This document shows positions 27,137 to 35,231 of a stretch of DNA of 38,593 bases, piece by piece. Position numbers and translations under genes: made by a program. The notes under the pieces are model-generated. The model worked only from the letters and a program-made list of their open reading frames with translations, was not told the origin of the DNA and searched no databases. How positions within the stretch are numbered: the stretch's first letter is position 1; each line of letters opens with the position of its first letter. Where the stretch lies: NCBI GenBank assembly GCA_016935125.1, contig JAFGRM010000043.1:1-38593 (forward strand), in the 5' to 3' direction. The stretch is from Candidatus Woesearchaeota archaeon (GTDB taxonomy: Archaea > Nanobdellota > Nanobdellia > Woesearchaeales > DSVV01).

Positions 27137-28175
27137 ATTTATCCCTCGCCTTGACCGCTTTTGCCAGCGCACAAGCTCCCTTAAACTCAAATACCTCATC
27201 CTTTCTCATAAGGCATGGCATAATCCTGCCATGGCAGTCTATCCTGACCTTATTGCATCTGCTGCAGAAATCTGGACTCGGCCTCACCACCTCTACAAAT
27301 ATGCCGTCCATGTAATATCTCATCCTTCCCTGCATAGCCCTTTTTCTAACAGACTCTGATCTCTGCCTAAGCTCATCCTCAATATCCATTAGAGGATAAA
27401 AATAGCTCTCAAAGATACCCATGTCACCTAACCTCACAAGCTCTATCAGCTGGAGGTTGATGCCTTTAGCTGCGCAAAAATCTATCATCGGCCAGATCTC
27501 GCCATCATTTATGCCTCTTAACACGACCATGTTGAGCTTTACCTGAAGTCCTGCACGGACTGATTCAAGCATGCCTTTTTCAAGGCGTACTGCATTTTTC
27601 GGAAGCTGGCTGCTAAGCGTAAGCGTATCACAGCCTATGTTGACGTGATTTAGCCCTGCATCTGCAAGCTCGCATGCGCAGGAATGAAGCAATGTGCCGT
27701 TTGTAGTCAGGCCTATGTCTTCATAACCGAGCATGTCCGCATACCTGACTATCTCTGCAATATCTTTCCTTAGAAGGGGCTCGCCGCCAGTAAGCTTAAG
27801 CGAGCTGATGCCTGCCTTTTTTGATTCTGAAAGGATCTCAAACACCTTTTCTGTGCTGACCTCATGCATGTTTCCGGCATCTCCTGTAGTATCCTGTGTA
27901 TTCCCTTCCTTATGGCAATAGAAGCAGTCAAGGTTGCACCTTTTAGTCAGGGAAAGCCTTAGATGGTCCACATGCCTTCCTACTGCATCGATCATCTTTG
28001 CATCTGTCATCGTTGCATCTGTCATCGTTGCATCTGTTATCGTTGCATCTGTTATCGTTGCATCTGTCATCGTTGCATCTGTCATCGTTGCATCTGTTAT
28101 CGTTGCATCTGTTATCGTTGCATCTGTTATCGTTGCATCTGTTATCGTTGCATCTGTCATCGTTGCATTGATCAT
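27123..28175 (-). CDS. moaA: GTP 3',8-cyclase MoaA with N-terminal (M/I)TDAT repeat
   Basis: LSLTKRCNLDCFYC, LTGGEPLLRKDI, C-terminal FCSRCNKVRIDCHGRIMPC. ATGA start/stop overlap with the upstream gene at 28172-28175. Confidence 0.93.
   Translation of the reverse strand: MINATMTDATITDATITDATITDATITDATMTDATMTDATITDATITDATMTDATMTDAKMIDAVGRHVDHLRLSLTKRCNLDCFYCHKEGNTQDTTGDAGNMHEVSTEKVFEILSESKKAGISSLKLTGGEPLLRKDIAEIVRYADMLGYEDIGLTTNGTLLHSCACELADAGLNHVNIGCDTLTLSSQLPKNAVRLEKGMLESVRAGLQVKLNMVVLRGINDGEIWPMIDFCAAKGINLQLIELVRLGDMGIFESYFYPLMDIEDELRQRSESVRKRAMQGRMRYYMDGIFVEVVRPSPDFCSRCNKVRIDCHGRIMPCLMRKDEVFEFKGACALAKAVKARDKYGYG
28000..28164. repeat. 11 x 15-bp tandem repeat (gcatctgtYatcgtt on +), flanked by degenerate units
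   Basis: Units differ only at one Y position, in the order C C T T C C T T T T C. Confidence 0.95.
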
Positions 28176-28534
28176 TTTATGCTCACAACCGCATCTTCAT
28201 ATTTTTTTAACAGCTCTTTTCCAAATGGGTTAAGCGTTGTACTGCCGCCTGCGTCTTTCCCGCCTTTTGAGGTCACTATTATCTTTTGCTTCAGCCTGGA
28301 CTCGATCCTCTTTATGTAGTTATATGCTGTCTTGTATGAAAGCCCGCACGCTTCTGCGCTCTTCTTAAGCGAGCCAGTCTGATCTATGCATCTTAAAAGC
28401 ATGTATCTGCCCTTGCCTAGAAGTGGTCTCCCCATATAATCCAGCCATATCTTATATTTATAGCCAACATTCTTCAGTTTGGCTGGTTTCAGTTCAAGGC
28501 TGTCCTGTCCTTTATAATCAATCCTTATTCCCAT
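28172..28534 (-). CDS. ModE-like LysR-type winged-HTH regulator
   Basis: GRYMLLRCIDQTGSLKKSAEACGLSYKTAYNYIKRIESRL...TSKGGKDAGGSTTLNPFGKELLKKY. Confidence 0.88.
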   Translation of the reverse strand: MGIRIDYKGQDSLELKPAKLKNVGYKYKIWLDYMGRPLLGKGRYMLLRCIDQTGSLKKSAEACGLSYKTAYNYIKRIESRLKQKIIVTSKGGKDAGGSTTLNPFGKELLKKYEDAVVSIK

Positions 28535-28547
28535 CCCTAAAAGATGC

Positions 28548-28577
28548 TACCGATATGTATTTAAATTCTTTTCGGTA
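28548..28577. promoter_or_regulatory. inverted repeat TACCGA-N18-TCGGTA around a TATA-like element of the ModE-like gene
   Basis: TACCGA at 28548-28553 and TCGGTA at 28572-28577, with TTTAAAT between. Confidence 0.6.
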
Positions 28578-28579
28578 AT

Positions 28580-28630
28580 AACAAAGAACAAACAAGAACA
28601 AAGAATAAACAAGAACAAAGAACAAATAAG
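28580..28630. repeat. 3 x 17-nt tandem repeat (aacaaagaacaaacaag)
   Basis: 28580-28596, 28597-28613, 28614-28630. Confidence 0.85.
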
Positions 28631-28716
28631 AAGTAAATTTATATAGAAGTTAGATTATAATTATACAAGAGATAGGCAAATAGCAGTAAAATTATAGGGA
28701 AAAAAGGGGTTTAACA

Positions 28717-29238
28717 ATGGTCAAGTACGCTGAAAACTGGTTTGAAAGCCTTATAAACAAGCTTGTCCTGATCTCGCTTCTCGTGATAATCGCACAGCTT
28801 GTGCTTGAACTGGGATTCAAGATAGAATTCACAAAGAGCTATACCCTGATCAGCGATTCTATAATAAACAGCATCTTTATAATAGATCTTGTGCACATAT
28901 ACCGAAAAAAGGATTCTGTAAAGACATTTTTAACCCAAAACTGGCTTGATATAATAGCATGTATCCCGCTAAATTCCCTGTTTAGGGCTGTAAAACTTGT
29001 CAGGATCGCCAGAGTTGCGAAGATAGTCGCAAGACAGGGAAAAGCAACAAAGCTTCTCCCTACAGCAACAAAACTCAAAAGATTCTCTCTAGTGCATACG
29101 ACAAAGCTGTTCTCAAAGGAGACCGAGGTTGACATGCATATTGACTTTACAAAGGACAAGATCATTGACCTTAAGCTCTCAAAGCTTGATCATGAGATGA
29201 ACAAGATATACAACATAATCAACAATTACAGGTATTAA
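28717..29238 (+). CDS. stand-alone voltage-sensor-like (ion_trans S1-S4) membrane protein without a pore
   Basis: S2/S3-like FIIDLVHIYRKKDSVKTFLTQNWLDIIACIP; S4-like RAVKLVRIARVAKIVAR with a basic residue about every third position; no pore/selectivity-filter region. Confidence 0.8.
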   Translation: MVKYAENWFESLINKLVLISLLVIIAQLVLELGFKIEFTKSYTLISDSIINSIFIIDLVHIYRKKDSVKTFLTQNWLDIIACIPLNSLFRAVKLVRIARVAKIVARQGKATKLLPTATKLKRFSLVHTTKLFSKETEVDMHIDFTKDKIIDLKLSKLDHEMNKIYNIINNYRY

Positions 29239-29244
29239 GGCAAT

Positions 29245-30357
29245 ATGACCCAAGAGATAATTACAGGCGTCGACAAGCTGGTCCAGATAATCGATACTGC
29301 AGGAGGCAGGATCAGCCTAAAGGATGCTATGAAGCAGATGAACGTCTCAAAGCAGCTCATAGAAGAATGGGCAAATACCCTTGAGGAATCAAAGAGCATC
29401 TGCATCGAGTACAAGCTCTTCAACACATACCTAGTTAGGGGTGTGAGCAAAACCGAGCTGTTGAAGAAAGCAAAGGACCTTACATTAAAAGAAGAGGCGT
29501 TTGAACAGAACCTACAGGTAAACATCAGGGATTTTGAGTCAGAATCAGAAGGCCTCAAGGACATAGAAAAAGAGTTCGATGTCCTGGGCGATGAGCTGAA
29601 GAAAAAGCGCAGCGCAATAGAGCAGGAGCTCAAGCACCTCTATGAGTTCGACAAGCTCAACAAGACATTTGAAGAGGAGCTTGCGAATGTTGACAAGAGG
29701 TCAAAAGTCTATATAAAAGATATAGAAAAAGAGATCAACGACAAGAAGAACGAGTACAGCAGGCTCCTGTCTTTGATCGACAAGGAAGCCCACGAAGTCG
29801 ATGAGAAAAGCAAGAGGCTCAACGAGTTCTTGACAAAAGCCGAGCTGCTGAACAAGGAGATAAACGACTCAAAGAAAAGGATCTCAGAACTCCAGGCTGC
29901 AACAAAGAACATAAAGCCGATAATAAAGAACCTTGAGTCCAGCACGGTAAAGACGCTCTTAAAGGCACAGGAAGATGCTGTGAAGAGGATCTCTGACAAA
30001 CAGAAGGCCTTTTTGAACGAGATAATGATCAAGAGAAGGTTCATGAAGATAGGGCTAAAAGAGAACCAGATGATAAAGCAGAAGATAGATCATTTCTTCG
30101 CAAAACAAAAGCAGCTTGAGAACAGGTTCAACAGGCTAAAGGACGAGAAGGCAGCAATCTCTAAAGAGCTTAACGATATCATGAAGCTTGCAGACGAGTA
30201 CAAGGTCATTGCAAAGAGAAAGGACGTCACAAAAGAATTCAGCAATCTCCAGGAACGCTCCCAGCAGCTCAACGCAAGAAGAGCAAGATTCAGGCACGAT
30301 ATGAGTGAGATGAGAACATCAGTCAAGGGAAAGAAGGCAAAAAACAAGAAAAGGTAA
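29245..30357 (+). CDS. winged-helix-like N-terminus plus long coiled coil, 370 aa
   Basis: ISLKDAMKQMNVSKQLIEEWANTLEES N-terminal HTH-like segment, then an extended coiled-coil composition; 6-nt gap from the upstream gene. Confidence 0.75.
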   Translation: MTQEIITGVDKLVQIIDTAGGRISLKDAMKQMNVSKQLIEEWANTLEESKSICIEYKLFNTYLVRGVSKTELLKKAKDLTLKEEAFEQNLQVNIRDFESESEGLKDIEKEFDVLGDELKKKRSAIEQELKHLYEFDKLNKTFEEELANVDKRSKVYIKDIEKEINDKKNEYSRLLSLIDKEAHEVDEKSKRLNEFLTKAELLNKEINDSKKRISELQAATKNIKPIIKNLESSTVKTLLKAQEDAVKRISDKQKAFLNEIMIKRRFMKIGLKENQMIKQKIDHFFAKQKQLENRFNRLKDEKAAISKELNDIMKLADEYKVIAKRKDVTKEFSNLQERSQQLNARRARFRHDMSEMRTSVKGKKAKNKKR

Positions 30358-30499
30358 AGGCAACATAACTGCCACATTCTCTTATCACTATCCATTCCTT
30401 GACCCCTTAAAATTTCTAATGTTGGACATCATATAAAACCAAAAGAATTATAACCATTAATGCCAATTCCCATATGGAAAAGAGGAACAGGCATACAAC

Positions 30500-31171
30500 A
30501 TGGGCCCAAAAACCAAAAAACAGAAAGAAAAAGAGGTCATCCTTGTGATCTGTGCGCATAATGACGACCATATACTTGGCGCTGGCGGCACTATTGCAAA
30601 ATACATAAAGGAAGGCAAGGATGTCATAGTGGTTATATTCTCGTACGGCGAGACATCTCATATGTGGCTCAAGAGAAAAGAAGCAGTCAAGATGAGGGTC
30701 AAGGAATCACACAGGGCTGACAAGATATTCGGCGTCAACAAGACCTATTATTACGGGCTTGCAGAAGGGAAGTTTGAAGAAGAGTTCGAAAAGAGGGACC
30801 TGAATAAGAGGCTGAACGCGCTAATAAAGATTCTGCGGCCAATAAAGATATTCACGCATTCGCTCGATGACCCCCACCCAGACCACAGAGCGGTCTACAA
30901 CATCCTCAACAGGACAATGGATAGGACCAACTACAGGTGCGATGTCTATTCATTTGACATATGGAACCCATTCAACATAAGGAAAAGGAACAGCCCGAAA
31001 CTTGTTGTTGACATAACTGATACCTATAAGCTGAAGATCAGGGCATTCAGCCTGCACAAGAGCCAGTGGATGACCAAGATCATCATGATGCCGCTCACTT
31101 ACATCAGGGCTTTTGCAAACGGGCTAAACAGCGAGGTAAAATACGCAGAGGTGTTCTACAAGCTAAGATGA
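30500..31171 (+). CDS. PIG-L/LmbE-family deacetylase
   Basis: VICAHNDDHILGAGGTIAKY and HSLDDPHPDHRAVYNIL. Confidence 0.88.
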   Translation: MGPKTKKQKEKEVILVICAHNDDHILGAGGTIAKYIKEGKDVIVVIFSYGETSHMWLKRKEAVKMRVKESHRADKIFGVNKTYYYGLAEGKFEEEFEKRDLNKRLNALIKILRPIKIFTHSLDDPHPDHRAVYNILNRTMDRTNYRCDVYSFDIWNPFNIRKRNSPKLVVDITDTYKLKIRAFSLHKSQWMTKIIMMPLTYIRAFANGLNSEVKYAEVFYKLR

Positions 31172-32334
31172 AAAGAGAGAGGGATGAAAAAGGAAGTATG
31201 GAAAACAAGGAAGACAGGAAAAAAAGGATCCTCATCGCGACTGACGGCTTTCTTCCGAGATGGGATGGGATAGTCAGGTTCCTGCTTGAGATAGTCCCAA
31301 GGCTAAAGGAAAGATATGATATCAAGATAGCTGCACCGACATTTGAAGGGGAATACAGAAACCCACTCGACGTCGATGTGTTAAGGTTCAGGCAGCTTAG
31401 GCTCAGGTTCGGTGACATCTATTTCAGCTTTGTCCGTGCAAAGGACCTTGAAGAAAGTGTCTTGTGGGCAGACATTGTCTTTGTCCAGTCGCTAGGCACG
31501 ATAGGCATGGCGGCGATCAATGCAGCACACAAAAAAAAGCCTATCATCGCATTCACGCACCTGATCGAATGGGACATATCGACAAAAAGCCTCAAGAGGT
31601 TCAAAAGGATAGTCAATGCCCTGACAAAAGCTATCGCAAAGAGGTACTACAACAGATGCGACCTGCTCATCCATCCAACAGAAGAGGTAAAGGAGATATT
31701 CTGGAAGAACAGGATACATAAGAAGAGTGAGGTCGTTGTCCTTGGCACAGACACTAAAAAGTTCAGGCCTGCTGCTGACAAGGATGCTGCAAAAGAAAGG
31801 CTGAACTTAAACCCAAAGCATCTGGTAATAGGCTATCACGGCAGGATAGGTAGGGAAAAGGACCTCCTTACATTATACCGCGCGTTCAGGAAGCTTGAGA
31901 AGAGCAATGAGAACATCCGCCTCCTTATCGTCGGAAAAGGCGTAAAGGAGCAGGAGAGGATGTTCAGCTCAGACAGGAACATAATCCTACCAGGATCAAA
32001 GCTTGATGTTGTGCCATACCTACAGGCGATGGACATCTATGTCCTGCCGTCCCTTACAGAGACTACATCCCTTGGCACGATGGAAGCGATGTCGTGTGAG
32101 CTTGCAGTCATAACGACAAAAGTAGGATATATAAAAGAGTATATAGAAGAAAGGGAAAACGGGATGCTATTCCCGTTCGGAAACTCTATGAGGCTCGCAA
32201 TGAAGATCCAGCTTCTTATCGACAACCCAGAGCTCAGGCAAAGGCTTGGCAAGAACGCACGCATAACAATCCAGAACAGGTTTAACTGGGAAAAGACTGC
32301 TGAAGAGCTGACAGAGATCATAGGAAGATACTAA
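31168..32334 (+). CDS. GT4-family glycosyltransferase
   Basis: RILIATDGFLPRWDGIVRFLLEIV, GYHGRIGREKDLLTLYRAF, LPSLTETTSLGTMEAMSCELAVITT. ATGA overlap with the PIG-L gene at 31168-31171. Confidence 0.9.
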   Translation: MKRERDEKGSMENKEDRKKRILIATDGFLPRWDGIVRFLLEIVPRLKERYDIKIAAPTFEGEYRNPLDVDVLRFRQLRLRFGDIYFSFVRAKDLEESVLWADIVFVQSLGTIGMAAINAAHKKKPIIAFTHLIEWDISTKSLKRFKRIVNALTKAIAKRYYNRCDLLIHPTEEVKEIFWKNRIHKKSEVVVLGTDTKKFRPAADKDAAKERLNLNPKHLVIGYHGRIGREKDLLTLYRAFRKLEKSNENIRLLIVGKGVKEQERMFSSDRNIILPGSKLDVVPYLQAMDIYVLPSLTETTSLGTMEAMSCELAVITTKVGYIKEYIEERENGMLFPFGNSMRLAMKIQLLIDNPELRQRLGKNARITIQNRFNWEKTAEELTEIIGRY

Positions 32335-32449
32335 GGCAGAACAGACACAGATATAAAAAACATCCAACCATAAAAACAGAAGGCCAATGGGTGATTTAAG
32401 AGATTAAAGAAATATCTGCATCAACGATCATAACCATGAAGGCCTCAGG

Positions 32450-33103
32450 TCATTTTTTCTTAAAAGACACCCTGCTGTCAAGCGACTTGCTTATCACAAT
32501 ATCCTCAACACTGCTGCTGAATACAAGAGGCATGTCACACCCCTCTGGATTCATAAAGGACATCTGCTTGTCTTCAGTGTAATGCTTGCATACTGCATTC
32601 TCGCAGTTGATATACTCAAACGGTTTTGCAACCCTGTATATCCAGCTTATCTTCTGGGCACTGCAAAGGCAGATGCAGGGCTCATCCATGGGGCAATGGA
32701 TGACATCGCGCGTTATCTGAAGCTTGATAGTCCTTGGAAACATGGGTTCTCTGCATTCGCCTTCAAGGGTGCGGACGCCGGGGTTAAAGCCTACAACCAC
32801 ATAATCGCTGCTCAGCTGAAGATTTAGTTCTGTAGACTCACCTGTCTTCAGGCTTTCAACAGAAGAGTAAAATTCCATGAAGCCTTTCATCACACCACCC
32901 TCTTTTTCTCGGTCTATGAAGACATCAAAAAGCCCGCTTATAAAGGCGCTTATCGCAAGCAGGGCCATGACCGCAAGAACAAGCCCTATTACAGTATTAA
33001 GGCTAAGGCTCATGTCCCCTCTTTTCTCTCTGCTGCTTTTCTCTATGCTACACATCATAAAATACCTTGCTATACCTTTGTACCTTGCTTCACCTTGCTT
33101 CAA
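32450..33103 (-). CDS. pilin-like single-TM protein with Cys-rich ectodomain
   Basis: KRGDMSLSLNTVIGLVLAVMALLAISAFISGLF; later CPMDEPCICLC. True start is probably internal. Confidence 0.75.
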   Translation of the reverse strand: MKQGEARYKGIARYFMMCSIEKSSREKRGDMSLSLNTVIGLVLAVMALLAISAFISGLFDVFIDREKEGGVMKGFMEFYSSVESLKTGESTELNLQLSSDYVVVGFNPGVRTLEGECREPMFPRTIKLQITRDVIHCPMDEPCICLCSAQKISWIYRVAKPFEYINCENAVCKHYTEDKQMSFMNPEGCDMPLVFSSSVEDIVISKSLDSRVSFKKK

Positions 33104-33200
33104 ATCATAGGCAATTACAAATTACAGGTTATATAGTTGGCAATAACATTTAACCAGTTGTATCATTGGCAATAGCAGTTTATATTACAGGCAACAACAG

Positions 33201-33500
33201 TCAATCCTCGCTGTCATCACCCTTGCCATAATATTTTTCAGGATCGTTGTCGTCGCTGTCACATACGATCGTCTTTCCATCTACTGTTATTGTAGCCTTT
33301 TTGTAGCCGTCATTGTCAACATCTGTGTCATCAGCTGTTGCCATGCACTTGTTCTTGATAGTAATGTCATTGTTTATCAGCCCTATGCTTCCCATGAACT
33401 TTGAAAAGACCCCACCTGATATGAACATCAATATCAGGAGTGTTGCTAAGGCAAGGACAGCCATGATTATAAACCAGTTTACCTCAGCTTTTTTCCCCAT
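33201..33500 (-). CDS. pilin-like single-TM protein with MopE/TSP3-like Asp-rich motif
   Basis: MGKKAEVNWFIIMAVLALATLLILMF; DDTDVDNDGY and CDSDDNDPEKYY. Confidence 0.75.
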   Translation of the reverse strand: MGKKAEVNWFIIMAVLALATLLILMFISGGVFSKFMGSIGLINNDITIKNKCMATADDTDVDNDGYKKATITVDGKTIVCDSDDNDPEKYYGKGDDSED

Positions 33501-33530
33501 CTTTTACCTCTGTTGATCTTACTCCAACCA

Positions 33531-33590
33531 ATCTTAGTGTAATTTATCTTAGTGTAATTTATCTTGCTGTGATTGATCTTATCGTAACTA
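33531..33590. repeat. 4 x 15-nt tandem repeat (atcttagtgtaattt)
   Basis: 33531-33545, 33546-33560 (identical), then two diverged units reaching into the end of the neighbouring gene. Confidence 0.8.
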
Positions 33591-34158
33591 CTTTGCTTTT
33601 TCCCTTTTTGCAGCAGACAACCCCTTCATTATCACCGCAGTCAGCAAAAAGCTGGTATTGCGCATCACATCTCTTTGTTGTGCATTCCCCTCCTGCAAGT
33701 GAGCATGCAGTGACACAGCATACAGTACTACTGCTTGTGCTTCCTGTACTCTCATCATTGCTGCATCTGTAGTCCATAATACGGCCGTCGTAGTTTTCAC
33801 ATGCAGTCTTATCGATGCAGTCTCCACGGCCTGTTGTCTCACAGTTGTTCAGCTCGCCTGAGAACAACCCGAACCTGCCTGAAAAGACTATAAGAAGCAC
33901 GATCAGGACTGCAAGCGCAATAACAGCCATGACAATAGTATTCATGCCCATCTCTATGCCTCTCTTATCATTGAACAACCTCTTATCACTCAACCCATCA
34001 AATAAGTTAGTGAACAAGCCATTGGACAACCTGCGATTGTTATTCTTCTTCATGGTTCTCATGGTTTCTATGGTTTTCATGGTTTTCATTGTTCTAGTGG
34101 TTCTTATGGTCTCTATGGTTCTCATCTTTTTCATATCCATCCTTGATGACACATCCAT
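33559..34158 (-). CDS. pilin-like single-TM protein with two Cys...CC modules
   Basis: KRGIEMGMNTIVMAVIALAVLIVLLIVFSGRFGLF followed by two C-x6/7-C-x4/5-C-x9/11-C-x7/14-CC units. The N-terminal 75 aa may be untranslated or an extension. Confidence 0.75.
   Translation of the reverse strand: MDVSSRMDMKKMRTIETIRTTRTMKTMKTIETMRTMKKNNNRRLSNGLFTNLFDGLSDKRLFNDKRGIEMGMNTIVMAVIALAVLIVLLIVFSGRFGLFSGELNNCETTGRGDCIDKTACENYDGRIMDYRCSNDESTGSTSSSTVCCVTACSLAGGECTTKRCDAQYQLFADCGDNEGVVCCKKGKSKVVTIRSITAR
34052..34123. repeat. 8 x 9-nt tandem repeat (atggttctc-like)
   Basis: Units atggttctc/atggtttct/atggttttc/atggttttc/attgttcta/gtggttctt/atggtctct/atggttctc. Confidence 0.85.
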
Positions 34159-34178
34159 CCTGATGACACCTCACTCTC

Positions 34179-35012
34179 TTATGGGACATCTGCCTTAGCA
34201 GCATCAGTGCTGCAAGGCCTATTAAGGAATACCTTCCTAAGATTGAAGCTCACTGGCTCCTTGCAATCACCCCATATCCATCTATGGCTAGGATTAAACC
34301 AGCCAACCTGCTCTTTACAGTATTCCTCATTTAAAACCTTTACCCTGTTATCAGAAGTTATGCCTTCAACCCGCAGCAGCTGTTTTGTCTCAACCCCTGA
34401 ATTATCCTCGTTTGGAAGGTTCTCGAGAGAATACTCAGTCATGTCGTCTTTTGGCACTGTCAGCTTGAGCACGTTTATGCCCATCGGCGGCTTGTCGCTG
34501 ATCAACAGATATATAGGTGTGCCTGAACTGACAATGCTCTTGAAGATATATGACTTCCCTTCAGAGGTTGTCATCTCCTGTATGCATTCTGCATGGTTTA
34601 TATCTGCTATTATATGCATCTGCTCTATAGTCACGCTCGCTTTTGTATATTTGGCATCATCCCTCAACGCCTTGTTGAAACCATCAAAGCCCTCAATATA
34701 TTCATCAATCCTCTGCTGCTCTGCTCTTGAAAGGTCCCCACCTGGCGATGCCTCTCTTACCTTATCACATGCCTTGTCAAAAGCCTGTATCTTAGAAAGC
34801 GGCTTGCAGGCAGCCTCTGCAACCTGAAGCCCGAGCCTCCCAAGCATGCCTCCTACTCCAAGCGACCACATTATAACCAGGATCAACGCGAGTGCAAGGC
34901 TTACAAGTACCCAGTTCGGGCCATCTGCCCTCTTGTTCCACCTCAAGCCACACCTACTATTCAGGGCCTTGTTCTTGTTTTGGCCAGGCCAAATCAGGGA
35001 TATCATGACCAC
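34179..35012 (-). CDS. pilin-like single-TM protein, 277 aa
   Basis: NKRADGPNWVLVSLALALILVIMWSLGVGG N-terminus; start overlaps the stop of the 48-aa ORF. Confidence 0.75.
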   Translation of the reverse strand: MVMISLIWPGQNKNKALNSRCGLRWNKRADGPNWVLVSLALALILVIMWSLGVGGMLGRLGLQVAEAACKPLSKIQAFDKACDKVREASPGGDLSRAEQQRIDEYIEGFDGFNKALRDDAKYTKASVTIEQMHIIADINHAECIQEMTTSEGKSYIFKSIVSSGTPIYLLISDKPPMGINVLKLTVPKDDMTEYSLENLPNEDNSGVETKQLLRVEGITSDNRVKVLNEEYCKEQVGWFNPSHRWIWGDCKEPVSFNLRKVFLNRPCSTDAAKADVP

Positions 35013-35149
35013 CCCCTGAGAAAATCAAGGAACCCATTCTGGAATTTTCCAGTATTTGCTATTATGACCATAATTATCAAGAGTATGAGAAGCGTTATTA
35101 TAAGCCCGACAAGCCACATAGGCATATCCCCTTTCTTGTTTTTTATCAT
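35003..35149 (-). CDS. 48-aa pilin-like peptide MIKNKKGDMPMWLVGLIITLLILLIIMVIIANTGKFQNGFLDFLRGWS
   Basis: Hand-translated; not in the ORF track. KKGD plus a hydrophobic helix; stop overlaps the next gene start (TCATGATA). Confidence 0.7.
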   Translation of the reverse strand: MIKNKKGDMPMWLVGLIITLLILLIIMVIIANTGKFQNGFLDFLRGWS

Positions 35150-35231
35150 TCTACATCATTCTTTTTTCATTGGTTTATATTATTTGCTCTTTGCATAGCT
35201 GCAGTACTATATATCATCTATATCATCTATA

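Noticed and set aside
28000-28164. CRISPR-like array
   Set aside because: Units are directly contiguous with no spacers and no cas genes nearby; it is a minisatellite.
27934-28319. Plus-strand ORFs made of VIVAS / RCICH repeats
   Set aside because: These are translations of the antisense of the 15-bp repeat in moaA; no independent coding support.
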